The notes below the pieces were generated by a model, which did not search any database, was not told the DNA's origin, and saw nothing but the letters and a program-made list of their open reading frames with translations. From contig CAVYRG010000001.1 of NCBI GenBank assembly GCA_963770915.1, forward strand, positions 124,001-188,000: a DNA stretch of 64,000 nucleotides, given 5' to 3'. Made by a program: the position numbers and the translations under genes. This document shows positions 8,542 to 16,238 of the stretch, one piece after another. The stretch is from PALSA-270 sp963770915 (lineage in GTDB: Bacteria > Acidobacteriota > Terriglobia > Terriglobales > Acidobacteriaceae). Position 1 is the first letter of the stretch. Every line of letters begins with the position of its first letter.

Positions 8542-9248
8542 TGCGCACCCGCTTCCAGCAAGGACTCGACGAACTTCGGGCACGGCTGCTCCGCATGGGC
8601 GGACTAGCCGAACAGGCAGTGGACCGCGCCTGCCAGGCCTACATTGAACGCGATCTGGCACGTTGCCACATGGTGCTGGAGGGCGAGAGCCAGATCAACA
8701 TCGCCGAGCGCGACATCGACGAGTTGGCCTTCGACATGCTTGCCATGCAGCAGCCCATGGCGGTCGATCTGCGCTTCATCCTCGCCGTCACCAAAATCAA
8801 CTCTGACCTTGAGCGCGTTGGCGATCAGGCGGTCAACATCGCCGAACGGGTCATGGATATGGCGGAGCTTCCCAAGGCCGACCTGCCCATCGACATTCCG
8901 CGCATGGCGACGGCGGTTTCCGCCATGGTCCGCCGGGCTCTGGAATCGTTCATCGAAGGCAAGGCCGAGCTCGCTCAGGCCGTCCTCGAAATGGATAACG
9001 TCGTGGACCGCATGAAGGACGAAGCGTTCATCACCCTCGTCAAGACCATGAACGAGCATCCCGAGGTCACTCGCCAGGCTTTGGACGCGCTGTTGATTGC
9101 CCGCAACCTGGAACGCGTCGCCGACCACGCCACCAACATTGCGGAGGATGTGATTTTCTGGGTGCGCGGCGCCGACGTCCGCCACAATGTTCCCCACGAT
9201 GAACCGGCGCAACAGCCGGCGCAGCAGGCCGCCACGGAGGGACGCTAG
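8541..9248 (+). CDS. phoU: Phosphate transport regulator PhoU
   Basis: 235-residue two-repeat helical protein of the PhoU family, which links Pst transport state to the phosphate two-component system. Both repeats carry the metal-binding acidic motif: ERDIDELAFDMLAMQQPMAVDLRFILAVTKINSDLERVGDQAVNIAE, and VVDRMKDEAF with DALLIARNLERVADHATNIAEDVIF. The start ATG overlaps the pstB stop. The last gene of the operon; phoB/phoR are not in the window. Confidence 0.95.
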   Translation: MRTRFQQGLDELRARLLRMGGLAEQAVDRACQAYIERDLARCHMVLEGESQINIAERDIDELAFDMLAMQQPMAVDLRFILAVTKINSDLERVGDQAVNIAERVMDMAELPKADLPIDIPRMATAVSAMVRRALESFIEGKAELAQAVLEMDNVVDRMKDEAFITLVKTMNEHPEVTRQALDALLIARNLERVADHATNIAEDVIFWVRGADVRHNVPHDEPAQQPAQQAATEGR

Positions 9249-9303
9249 CCAGTCAGTAACTTGGAGCGACGGGCATGCCCGCCCGTCCGCAAAAATCTGT
9301 CAT

Positions 9304-9345
9304 CTCGACCGAAGCGAGACGCAGTCGAGCGCAGTGGAGAGACCT
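9304..9345. repeat. Dispersed palindromic intergenic repeat
   Basis: Segment starting CTCGACCGAAGCGAGACGC and ending CAGTGGAGAGACCT, in the gap after phoU. This type of sequence recurs in intergenic DNA of acidobacterial genomes in my recollection; only one copy is visible here. The rest of the 191-bp gap is unremarkable apart from a fragment resembling the CTGTGGTT repeat near 9375-9390. Confidence 0.45.
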
Positions 9346-9427
9346 GGCGTTTTTGTCTTCTTACAATCCTGCGTGCCCCCTGTGGTTTTGTGACTAGCAA
9401 TTGAAGACGGTGGCGCTACCCATCCAT

Positions 9428-9433
9428 TAAAAT
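9428..9433 (+). promoter_or_regulatory. -10 box 6 nt before GTG start
   Basis: TAAAAT followed by six bases and the GTG start at 9440. Its placement predicts transcription starting at or next to the start codon. No good -35 at normal spacing is visible. Confidence 0.35.
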
Positions 9434-9439
9434 CCTTCT

Positions 9440-10369
9440 GTGCCCGCCGCCATCCAATGCCGCGACCTGCGCAAGACCTACGACGGCAAAGTGGAAGCCG
9501 TTCGCGGGCTCACGCTGGAAATTCATCCCGGCGAATGTTTCGGCCTGCTCGGCCCCAACGGCGCAGGGAAGACCACGACCATCGAAATCCTCGAAGGCCT
9601 GCTCGAGCCGACCTCCGGCGAAGTAACCATTCTCGGCCAGAACTGGCAAGACCACCCGCGCGAACTACGCGAGCAGCTCGGCATCTCGCTGCAGGAGACG
9701 CGCCTCTCCGAAAAGCTCACTGTCCGCGAAACCATCGACCTCTTCGCCAGCTTCTACGCGCAGCCACGCTCTTCGCAGGAAGTCCTTGAAGAAATGCAGC
9801 TCACCGAGAAGGCCGATGCCTGGGTGGGCAAGCTTTCTGGAGGCCAGCGCCAGCGCCTGGCCGTCGCCACTGCGCTGGTCGGCAACCCAAAAGTTCTGTT
9901 TCTCGATGAGCCCACCACCGGGCTCGATCCGCAGAGCCGCCGCCAGCTCTGGGACACCATCCGCGCCTTTCAGCAAAAAGGCGGCACCGTTCTGCTGACC
10001 ACGCATTACATGGACGAAGCCGAGCGCCTCTGCGACCGCCTCGCCATCGTCGACCATGGCCAGATCATCGCCGAAGGCTCGCCTGACGATCTCATCACTC
10101 GCCTCGGCGGCCACCACGTGGTCGAGTTTGAAGCCAGCCTCGCGAATGGAAATTCGCTCGATACTTGGCGCATGTTGCCCGGAGTCGAAGGAGTTCGCCA
10201 CGAAGACGGCCTCGTGTGCCTGAACGTCCGCGAGCCGCACCTGACCATTCCAGCGCTACTCGACACCGTGCGCGACCAAGGCTCCGAGTTGCTGCACCTG
10301 ACCACGCGCCAGGCCAGCCTGGAGGACGTCTTCGTCCGCCTCACTGGCCGCCATTTAAGGGAGGAGTGA
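9440..10369 (+). CDS. ABC-2 type exporter ATP-binding protein
   Basis: 309-residue DrrA/NatA/CcmA-like ATPase. Walker A LLGPNGAGKTTTIEILEG, signature LSGGQRQRLAVATALVG, Walker B VLFLDEPTTGLDPQSRR, and switch His in VLLTTHYMDEAERL. The C-terminal 80 residues are the extra regulatory domain typical of this subfamily and end ASLEDVFVRLTGRHL. It starts at GTG with no Shine-Dalgarno. It pairs with the permease at 10595 across a repeat-filled 225-bp gap. Substrate unknown. Confidence 0.93.
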   Translation: MPAAIQCRDLRKTYDGKVEAVRGLTLEIHPGECFGLLGPNGAGKTTTIEILEGLLEPTSGEVTILGQNWQDHPRELREQLGISLQETRLSEKLTVRETIDLFASFYAQPRSSQEVLEEMQLTEKADAWVGKLSGGQRQRLAVATALVGNPKVLFLDEPTTGLDPQSRRQLWDTIRAFQQKGGTVLLTTHYMDEAERLCDRLAIVDHGQIIAEGSPDDLITRLGGHHVVEFEASLANGNSLDTWRMLPGVEGVRHEDGLVCLNVREPHLTIPALLDTVRDQGSELLHLTTRQASLEDVFVRLTGRHLREE

Positions 10370-10376
10370 GACAATC

Positions 10377-10460
10377 ACGTGGGGACAGCCGTCCGCGACA
10401 AGAATCGCGTGGGGACAGCCGCCCTCGGCTGTCCAGCCGGGCGCAGCTCGGCAGTTCGGG
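10377..10460. repeat. Repeat family A, two copies
   Basis: Palindromic unit containing GGGGACAGCCGCCCTCGGCT with the self-complementary arms GGACAGCCG/CGGCTGTCC. A degenerate copy begins at 10377 and a fuller copy at 10408. Further copies lie at 18579-18640 and, truncated and in frame, inside the UbiD gene at 17040. Confidence 0.75.
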
Positions 10461-10465
10461 GCCGT

Positions 10466-10557
10466 TTGCCACCAAGCCGGACACGACGTGGAAGCATGGG
10501 CCTTCAGGCCCATGAACGGGTATCCAGCCATTTTCCGGGGCTTCAGCCCCTGAGGTT
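10466..10557. repeat. Repeat family C (GCATGGGCCTTCAGGCCCA type)
   Basis: Two linked palindromes: ATGGGCCTTCAGGCCCAT and GGGGCTTCAGCCCC. A second copy with the same order, including the preceding AACGTGGAAGC-like bases, lies at 63024-63110. A related 20-mer lies inside the MidA-type gene at 49598-49617 (18 of 20 bases identical). Confidence 0.75.
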
Positions 10558-10560
10558 AAC

Positions 10561-10594
10561 TGAGAACTGAGAACCGGCAACCGAGAACTAACTG
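10561..10594 (+). repeat. Tandem heptanucleotide repeat abutting a start codon
   Basis: Four consecutive 7-base units (TGAGAAC, TGAGAAC, CGGCAAC, CGAGAAC), then TAACTG and the ATG at 10595. The same arrangement occurs at 63574-63601, directly before the gene at 63604. Confidence 0.85.
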
Positions 10595-11698
10595 ATGGCC
10601 ATCGCCGAACCAATCTCGCCCCCCAAACCGCGCCCGCTGCCCCCTCCGAACCATCGCTGGTCGGGCTACCTGCACCTGCTCGCCGCCCGCATGAAGGAAC
10701 TCCGGCGCGAGCCGGAAGTCATCTTCTGGGTCTTCGGCTTCCCCCTGCTGCTCGCCCTCGGCCTGGGCATCGCCTTCCGCAACAAACCCGCCGACATCAC
10801 CTCTATCGCGATCGTCAGGGGCCCAGGCGGCGATTACGCCATGTCGCTCATTCAGCGCTCGCCGCAACGCACTTCCATCCGCGCTACGCTGCTCGATGAA
10901 GCCCAAGCCGTGCAGGCCTTCCATCTCGGCAAGTACGATCTCGTCGTCGAGCCCCGCCCCGACGGCCAAATCCAATATCTCTACGACCCCGCCCGCCCCG
11001 AGAGCGTGCTCTCCCGCGCCGAAGTGGACGACGCCCTGCAATCCGCCGCCGGCCGCAAAGATTCTCTGCCCACCACAAGCATCGCCTCCACCCAGCCCGG
11101 CGCCCGCTACATCGATTTCCTCATTCCCGGCCTGCTGGGCATGAACCTGATGAACGCCGCCATGTGGGGCATCGGCTTTGCCTTGGTCGATATGCGCCAG
11201 CGCAAGCTGCTCAAGCGCTTTGTCGGCACGCCCATGCGCCGCAGCGATTTCCTGCTCGCCCTCACCAGCAGCCGCCTGGTGCTCATGCTCATCGAAGTCG
11301 CGCTACTGCTCGGCTTCGGCGTGCTCGTCTTTCACATGCGCGTGCTCGGCTCGCTGTGGAGCATCCTTGTCATCGGCGCGATCGGCGCGATCGCCTTCGG
11401 CGGGGTCGGCCTGCTCACCGCCAGCCGTGCCCAAAAAATCGAAAGCGTCAGCGGCCTCATCAACCTGGTCATGATGCCGATGTGGATCTTCTCCGGCGTC
11501 TTTTTCTCATACGAGCGTTTCCCCGCCATCACCCAGCCTTTCATCAAAGCCCTGCCGCTCACCGCCCTCAACGACGCGCTCCGCGCCACCATCCTGCAGG
11601 GCGCGCCCCTGGCCTCCCAGGCCGGCCGTCTGCTGATTCTCGCCGTCTGGGGAGGCCTGTCGTTCATCTTCGCCCTCCGCCTCTTCCGCTGGACCTAG
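10595..11698 (+). CDS. ABC-2 type exporter permease
   Basis: 367 residues. It has one N-terminal membrane segment (VIFWVFGFPLLLALGLGIAF), a roughly 130-residue external domain, then about five membrane segments in the C-terminal half (FLIPGLLGMNLMNAAMWGIGFALV, VLMLIEVALLLGFGVLVF, ILVIGAIGAIAFGGVGLL, LVMMPMWIFSGVFF, LLILAVWGGLSFIFALRLF). The segment VDMRQRKLLKRFVGTPMRRSDFL is the usual ABC2_membrane coupling element. It is the partner of the ATPase at 9440. The start is preceded by the heptad repeat rather than a clear ribosome-binding site. Confidence 0.9.
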   Translation: MAIAEPISPPKPRPLPPPNHRWSGYLHLLAARMKELRREPEVIFWVFGFPLLLALGLGIAFRNKPADITSIAIVRGPGGDYAMSLIQRSPQRTSIRATLLDEAQAVQAFHLGKYDLVVEPRPDGQIQYLYDPARPESVLSRAEVDDALQSAAGRKDSLPTTSIASTQPGARYIDFLIPGLLGMNLMNAAMWGIGFALVDMRQRKLLKRFVGTPMRRSDFLLALTSSRLVLMLIEVALLLGFGVLVFHMRVLGSLWSILVIGAIGAIAFGGVGLLTASRAQKIESVSGLINLVMMPMWIFSGVFFSYERFPAITQPFIKALPLTALNDALRATILQGAPLASQAGRLLILAVWGGLSFIFALRLFRWT

Positions 11699-11743
11699 CG
11701 GCGAGCGACAATTCCGGAAACAGCTCGTCGGAATTGACTCCCG

Positions 11744-12853
11744 TCAAACCAAATCCCCGAAACTCGCTTTGATCTTTTCTGTTCCCACCTTTATCGCAGC
11801 GGCTCTGGCGTCTTCTTTGCTCGTGAACTCGGTGTCGAGGGGGAAATGAATCCTTGACTCACTGTCGCGGCGAACCTCCTTGAGATAAGGCCATACTTTG
11901 TAGCGTCCACCTGGAAGCTCGTAAAACTCGACCTCAATTGTGAAATCCCCGTGCTGGTGCTCCTCCACAGATTCGGGTTTCGCGAGGCTCACGGAAACAG
12001 AAATGGGCTGTCGCTTGAATTCGCGGCTTACGTATTTTTGGACTTCATTCTCGATGGCAGTCGGGGAAGCATAGTTGAGATTAAGGTTGACCACCTTGTG
12101 GCCTACCAGATACAACTTTGCACTTGGTATTGCGTGCCAATAGAAGGCCATCGGGCGCGTCATTCTCCAGGAGTCCAAGTCTCGCAAATATTGCCTACGA
12201 TCGAACCGCGTTGGGTCTGTAAGAAAAAGACCCGAAAGACCTCCGTCCTTGTCGAGGAAGTGTTCCGCAACGTTGCCTCGATACAGCGTGTCGTCAGTCA
12301 TCAAAACGTCTGCCTTTACCACCGTGCCCGGGCCAAAAATAAAGGGTGAGAGCAGCACGTACCATTGTGAGATATGTGGAAACAGGTAGAAGTCAGCAAA
12401 GTGCGAGTACCAACGGTTTCGGACGAACCGATAATAGTTCGTGCTTAGCCATCCTGAGAGCGCGGCCCACAAGGCCACTAGCAGGTAGTACCAACAAATG
12501 AATCTGATTTGTCGATCGACGGTCCTTGATAAAGAGTCCCAAAATCTCGGGCCCAACTCTCTAAAGCTCGACTCGCTGTACAGGCCGCTAAAGACCAGTC
12601 TGTAGTCCGATGATCGAAGTTGCGTTGTGTCGGGAAAATTCAGAGGGTGGCTGTCAACTCCAGGGATATACCAGACCGCCAGAAGAGCCGCGAAAAATAC
12701 CACGCCGAGCGTGACGACGGCGCGCGTCAAGTCCTCAGTTTTGCGCTCCTGGAAAACCCTCAAAGGAACGAAAAGGCCAAGGACGAACCTAAAACATGCG
12801 TTGGGAATTAACAGGTAAACCGCAATCAGCGAGGAAATGACGAGCGCGATCAC
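11744..12853 (-). CDS. Membrane protein, unknown function
   Basis: 369 residues. The N-terminus is hydrophobic (IALVISSLIAVYLLIP, then VVTLGVVFFAALLAVWYIPG), with a third segment near residue 130 (ICWYYLLVALWAALSGWL) and a soluble C-terminal half containing ADVLMTDDTLYRGNV, which resembles proteins annotated DUF6338; I cannot confirm that. It starts at GTG immediately after the TAA of the 63-residue gene upstream, indicating a tightly coupled pair. The 3' end runs to within about 45 bp of the convergent exporter gene. Low-complexity signals of transfer are absent. Confidence 0.7.
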   Translation of the reverse strand: MIALVISSLIAVYLLIPNACFRFVLGLFVPLRVFQERKTEDLTRAVVTLGVVFFAALLAVWYIPGVDSHPLNFPDTTQLRSSDYRLVFSGLYSESSFRELGPRFWDSLSRTVDRQIRFICWYYLLVALWAALSGWLSTNYYRFVRNRWYSHFADFYLFPHISQWYVLLSPFIFGPGTVVKADVLMTDDTLYRGNVAEHFLDKDGGLSGLFLTDPTRFDRRQYLRDLDSWRMTRPMAFYWHAIPSAKLYLVGHKVVNLNLNYASPTAIENEVQKYVSREFKRQPISVSVSLAKPESVEEHQHGDFTIEVEFYELPGGRYKVWPYLKEVRRDSESRIHFPLDTEFTSKEDARAAAIKVGTEKIKASFGDLV

Positions 12854-13045
12854 TTATGCAACGGCAACAGCGTGCTTCGGAGATATGGTTACCTTCTCCC
12901 CTCCCGGGCCCACCAACGTAAAGGGTACACCCTGCTCCAAAGCTGCGGTGATCTCCTGTTGTTTTTGGACGAGTGCTTGCCTGAGCCAAGTCGGGAGGGA
13001 GTCCTCGTTTAGAAAGTTTGCAAGATCACTGAGCCGGTTCACCAT
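12854..13045 (-). CDS. Small hypothetical protein coupled to membrane gene
   Basis: 63 residues (MVNRLSDLANFLNEDSLPTW...). It has a helical N-terminus (LRQALVQKQQEITAALEQG) and a short beta-like tail (VPFTLVGPGGEKVTISPKHAVAV). Its stop codon directly abuts the GTG of the 369-residue membrane gene, so the two are likely cotranslated. No family recognised. The roughly 210 bp between its start and the tRNA hold no convincing ORF. Confidence 0.55.
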   Translation of the reverse strand: MVNRLSDLANFLNEDSLPTWLRQALVQKQQEITAALEQGVPFTLVGPGGEKVTISPKHAVAVA

Positions 13046-13257
13046 GTGTTTCTACCTCTCTGCCCTATAGATGTTACCACTCTGCCCGGCGACACCGAAA
13101 GAGTTAAATGCGAGGTGTGGAGGTATCGGGGTCCCCGAAAGAGACGAATAACCGACGGCTGCACTCTCTTTTGGAAGCGCTCTGGGGCAATTTATCGGAA
13201 GGCCCTGACTGGCTGTGGAAGCAACGGTGAGTTAATATTGACTTGCAACCGGAGCGA

Positions 13258-13332
13258 GCGGGAGTAGTTCAGCGGTAGAACGCCAGCTTCCCAAGCTGGA
13301 TGTCACGGGTTCGATCCCCGTCTCCCGCTCCA
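13258..13332 (+). tRNA. tRNA-Gly (anticodon CCC), CCA encoded
   Basis: Complete cloverleaf: acceptor GCGGGAG pairs with CTCCCGC, the D-arm contains AGCGGTAGA, the anticodon stem CCAGC/GCTGG closes the loop TTCCCAA (anticodon CCC), and the T-arm is CGGGTTCGATCCCCG. CCA is encoded at 13330-13332. It reads GGG glycine codons. Confidence 0.97.
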
Positions 13333-13412
13333 TTTCTCAATCCCCCAATTGAACTTCCTGTCGCCGCCGTGTAACAATCCCTCGTCCCCAAAATTCATAC
13401 GAGGCGATTCGA

Positions 13413-13655
13413 ATGCCTGAACCAAGTTACGAAGAACTCAAAGCCAAACTGGCCGAACTGGAAAAGCAGCAGGGAACCCGCCGCACCGGAAGCCTGGAAT
13501 TCCGCGTCGGAGAAAAAGGCGGGGTCAGCGTCTATGGCCTCGGCCGCTTCCCGGTAACCCTCTACTACGAGCAGTGGAACCGCCTGCTCGACTCCGCCGA
13601 CAAACTTCGAGAATTCCTCGAAGAAAACAAATCCAAGCTAAAGCTAAAAGGGTAG
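13413..13655 (+). CDS. Small conserved hypothetical protein
   Basis: 80 residues. The N-terminus is a short coiled coil (YEELKAKLAELEKQQG), followed by a beta segment (GSLEFRVGEKGGVSVYGLGRFPVTLYYEQWNRLL) and a charged helix (SADKLREFLEENKSKLKLKG). I recall similar 70-80-residue proteins in many bacterial phyla without assigned function. It starts at ATG about 80 bp after the tRNA. Confidence 0.75.
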   Translation: MPEPSYEELKAKLAELEKQQGTRRTGSLEFRVGEKGGVSVYGLGRFPVTLYYEQWNRLLDSADKLREFLEENKSKLKLKG

Positions 13656-13774
13656 TAACGCCTGCCATGCAGAGCAAAGCGTGGACTTCGCATCGCGAAG
13701 TCCACGCGCAGTCTGGCCGATTTTCAGGCTGTCACGAACCTCGAGGTTCACTCTAGAAAGTGGATTCAAACGCG

Positions 13775-13870
13775 CGAGTCATAGCCGCGAAGCGGCGCAA
13801 GAATGCAGCCCAGCGCCGTAAGCCCTGGGTATAAGCGAGAAACGACATAGGCCCGCAGGGGCGAAAGAGG
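13775..13870. repeat. Dispersed intergenic repeat
   Basis: GC-rich stretch with AGCCGCGAAGCGGC and CCCAGCGCCGTAAGCCCTGGG palindromic pieces, lying directly upstream of the shortened gene at 13938. It has the look of an interspersed repeat; there is no second copy in this window. Confidence 0.45.
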
Positions 13871-13937
13871 TGTTTCGTAACCGCCTTATTTTGCCAAGGG
13901 CCGGAATAAATTCTCAAACAAAAAGTCTTTTGCAGGC

Positions 13938-14183
13938 ATGACGACTCCCCCTCAACAAGGCCTCTACTACGTGATCGCCGAATACCCGGCTTCCAACTGG
14001 GTTCAGAACCTCCAGGCCAACCCGCAAGTCCAGGTGCGCGTCGGCCAGCGCAAATTTCCCGCCCGCGCTCGTATCCTTTCCGGAGAATCCGATTCCGAAA
14101 TCCACGCCGCCATCAAGAAATTGTCAGAAAAGAAATACGGCTGGGGCGAAGGTCTGATCGTCGAGCTCATTCCCGCGCAATAA
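13938..14183 (+). pseudogene. F420/deazaflavin-type nitroreductase, 5'-shortened
   Basis: 81 residues. They match the C-terminal two thirds of small DUF385-type (Ddn-like) reductases: YYVIAEYPASNWVQNLQANP, VQVRVGQRKFPARARIL and KKYGWGEGLIVEL. Family members are usually about 130-150 residues and begin with a GRKSG-type cofactor motif that is absent here. The reading frame is open for only 19 codons upstream, and those codons do not resemble the family; further upstream is repeat DNA. It is either a 5'-truncated remnant or a minimal version. Confidence 0.6.
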
Positions 14184-14217
14184 AAAAGCCGGAGCAGCAG
14201 GTTCGCCGCTCCGGCCC
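14182..14217 (-). terminator. Intrinsic terminator between convergent genes
   Basis: Stem GCCGGAGC (14188-14195) with GCTCCGGC (14208-14215). Read on the minus strand it is followed by six T, giving a textbook terminator for the minus-strand ABM-like gene. On the plus strand it may also serve the gene ending at 14183. Confidence 0.8.
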
Positions 14218-14239
14218 AAAAGGCCTCGTAGCCGTTCGT

Positions 14240-14563
14240 TCAGGCCGCGAGCGCCTCCACAAAGTGCTCGCAGAGTGCGGTCTCGACTGTGTAATGCCTG
14301 ATGGTCACCGGGGCGACCATGTAGGGTTTCAAAATCTCCTCCACCTTCGCGTAGGTCTCGCGCTCATAGCGCTCAGCATCGCGCTTCTCGTTCCATAGCG
14401 TAATGCCGATGATCTTCTCTGTCTTCACATCTGGAATCAGCGGAAGGATCTCCAGGAAGCCATGCTCCTTCTTCAGAATGGGCAGCACTTCCTTGCGAAT
14501 CGTCTTCAGCAGTTCCTCTTTCATCTCAATCCGGGGAAAAAATTCGATCATGCGGGCAAACAT
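14240..14563 (-). CDS. Antibiotic biosynthesis monooxygenase-like (ABM) protein
   Basis: 107 residues with the alpha+beta dimeric ferredoxin-like pattern: strand MFARMIEFFPR, helix MKEELLKTIRKEVLPILKKEHGF, strand EILPLIPDVKTEKIIGITLWNE, helix AERYERETYAKVEEILKPYM. ABM-fold proteins include quinol monooxygenases and many of unknown role. The start is ATG (14563). It stands alone, with an intrinsic terminator downstream. Function beyond the fold is not assignable. Confidence 0.65.
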   Translation of the reverse strand: MFARMIEFFPRIEMKEELLKTIRKEVLPILKKEHGFLEILPLIPDVKTEKIIGITLWNEKRDAERYERETYAKVEEILKPYMVAPVTIRHYTVETALCEHFVEALAA

Positions 14564-14803
14564 ATGGAATCTCCTTTCCTTCGTGGGACCCTAAGGAATT
14601 GAGACCCGGAAGCCGCCTCGTTTTCCACGGGGGAGTTTTCGAGTCAAATCAGATAATCGAGTGCCACACTACGGTCGTCCTAGCCGCTACGGCAGTGACG
14701 CAACGTACACCACCGAGTGACCCCGCACACGGTAGTTGCTCGTTTGCTTTGTGGGTTGTATGAGGGTGTCTCAGGATTTTGTATCAGGGCACGACGGGGG
14801 TGC

Positions 14804-14840
14804 CTCAGGGCTTGGCCCTGAGCGGGGTCGAAGGGATCCC
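14804..14840. repeat. Palindromic repeat CTCAGGGC-TTG-GCCCTGAG
   Basis: Perfect 8-bp stem with a 3-base loop (14804-14822), followed by a second small palindrome around GGGATCCCGATCCC. It sits just downstream of the FabF-like gene (minus strand). The rest of the 282-bp gap (14564-14845) has no other feature I can support. Confidence 0.5.
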
Positions 14841-14845
14841 GATCC

Positions 14846-16102
14846 CTACGCCACGTTCCTCAGCACCAGCGCCGAATTCTTCGACCCAAACGCAATGCAA
14901 TTGCACACCGCATGCTCGATCGCGGCCTTTCTCCCCACGTCCGGAACGTAGTCCAGATCACAATCCGGGTCTGGCGCGTCCAAATTCAACGTCGGCGGAA
15001 TCTGCCCGCCGTGCATGGCCACGATGGTCGCCGCCACGCCCGCCGCCCCGCAAGCGCCCTGCGGATGCCCAATCTGCGACTTCAGCGCCGACATCGGCAC
15101 CTGCCGCGCCCGCTCCTCGCCCAGAGCCAATTTCAAAGCCCGCGTCTCAATCCGGTCATTCAGCTGCGTCGAAGTTCCATGCAGATTCACATACTGCACA
15201 TCATTCGGCCCGATTCCCGCGTTCTTCATCGCCAGCTCAATCGCCCGCGCCGGCTCTTCGCCGCACTCCTGCAAGCGCACCCGATGAAACGCCTCGCACG
15301 TCGAGCCATACCCGCAGACTTCCGCCAAAATCTTGGCCCCGCGCGCCTGCGCATGTTCATACTCTTCGAGCACAAACATCCACGACCCCTCGCCCACCAC
15401 AAACCCATCCCGATTCACCGAAAATGGCCGCGACCCCCGCGCCGGCTCCTCATTCCAGGAGCCGGTCAAAATCTTCATGAGGATGAAACCCTTTACGATG
15501 CCCAGCGAAATCGGCGCATCGGCTCCGCCGCTGAGTACCATGTCGAGCCGTCCTGACTGGATCTGCCGCAGCGAATATCCAAACGCATCGGTCGAAGACG
15601 TGCACCCGCTCGTGATCACGTGCGACGGCCCGCGCAGCCCCAGCCGAGTGCTCAGTTCACTCGAAAGCGATCCCATCACCCCCGTCGGAATGCAAAACAA
15701 GCTCAGCTGTTTGTATTGCTGATGAAAAAACAATCGGTATTGTTCTTCCGTAAACTCCTGCGACCCGCCGCCCGAACCCATGATCACGCCAAAGCGCTGG
15801 CTGATTTCGAGGGGCTGGGAACCGGGCTCAAACCCCGCGCTTCGCATGGCCTCGGTCGCCGCCGCGAGCGCCAGCGGCAGTACGCGCGACACATGCTTGC
15901 GCTCTTTTTTCGACACCCACGCCAGCTCATCGAAATCGCGCACCTCGCCCGCAATCTGCACTTGAATCTCCGACGGGTCGAACCGCGAGATGCGACGCAC
16001 CCCGCTCACCCCGCCTAGCGTCGCCTTGGCAAACGCCTCGCTCCCAATTCCATTGGGACTTACCACACCCATGCCCGTAATTGCCACGCGCCGCTTTGTC
16101 AT
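14846..16102 (-). CDS. Beta-ketoacyl-ACP synthase II-like condensing enzyme
   Basis: KAS I/II thiolase-fold enzyme of 418 residues. The N-terminal RRVAITGMGVVSPNGIG matches FabF. The Cys-His-His triad is visible, numbered from the upstream GTG (16114): Cys171 in VITSGCTSSTDAFGYS, His312 in VNLHGTSTQLND and His350 in KSQIGHPQGACGAAG. The nucleophile context GCTSST departs from the usual ACASG of FabF and is closer to specialised KAS proteins. No acyl carrier protein or ketoreductase gene is adjacent. ATG 16102 is preferred; GTG 16114 is the alternative. Confidence 0.9.
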   Translation of the reverse strand: MTKRRVAITGMGVVSPNGIGSEAFAKATLGGVSGVRRISRFDPSEIQVQIAGEVRDFDELAWVSKKERKHVSRVLPLALAAATEAMRSAGFEPGSQPLEISQRFGVIMGSGGGSQEFTEEQYRLFFHQQYKQLSLFCIPTGVMGSLSSELSTRLGLRGPSHVITSGCTSSTDAFGYSLRQIQSGRLDMVLSGGADAPISLGIVKGFILMKILTGSWNEEPARGSRPFSVNRDGFVVGEGSWMFVLEEYEHAQARGAKILAEVCGYGSTCEAFHRVRLQECGEEPARAIELAMKNAGIGPNDVQYVNLHGTSTQLNDRIETRALKLALGEERARQVPMSALKSQIGHPQGACGAAGVAATIVAMHGGQIPPTLNLDAPDPDCDLDYVPDVGRKAAIEHAVCNCIAFGSKNSALVLRNVA

Positions 16103-16188
16103 GCCCCTTGTCACTCCACTTGAACCTCCGTTCCAAGGCTACACGCGAAACTGAGCTTTCGCCTAGTCAACAAATTGTCAGACTTTGC

Positions 16189-16228
16189 TTTCCTCTGTGC
16201 TCCCCTGTGTCCTCTGTGGTTCGCCGTT
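16189..16228. repeat. Repeat family E (CACAGAGGACACAGGG type)
   Basis: Antisense-oriented copy of a short periodic sequence (CCTCTGTG..CCCCTGTGTCCTCTGTGG). Other copies lie at 16831-16868 and 35268-35304, with a relative at 30163-30190. Such sequences are common in intergenic DNA of several phyla. Confidence 0.6.
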
Positions 16229-16238
16229 TTCCAAGGAC

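Noticed and set aside
13258..13332. tRNA-Gly as an integration site
   Set aside because: No integrase gene and no duplicated 3' tRNA end were seen in the surrounding DNA.
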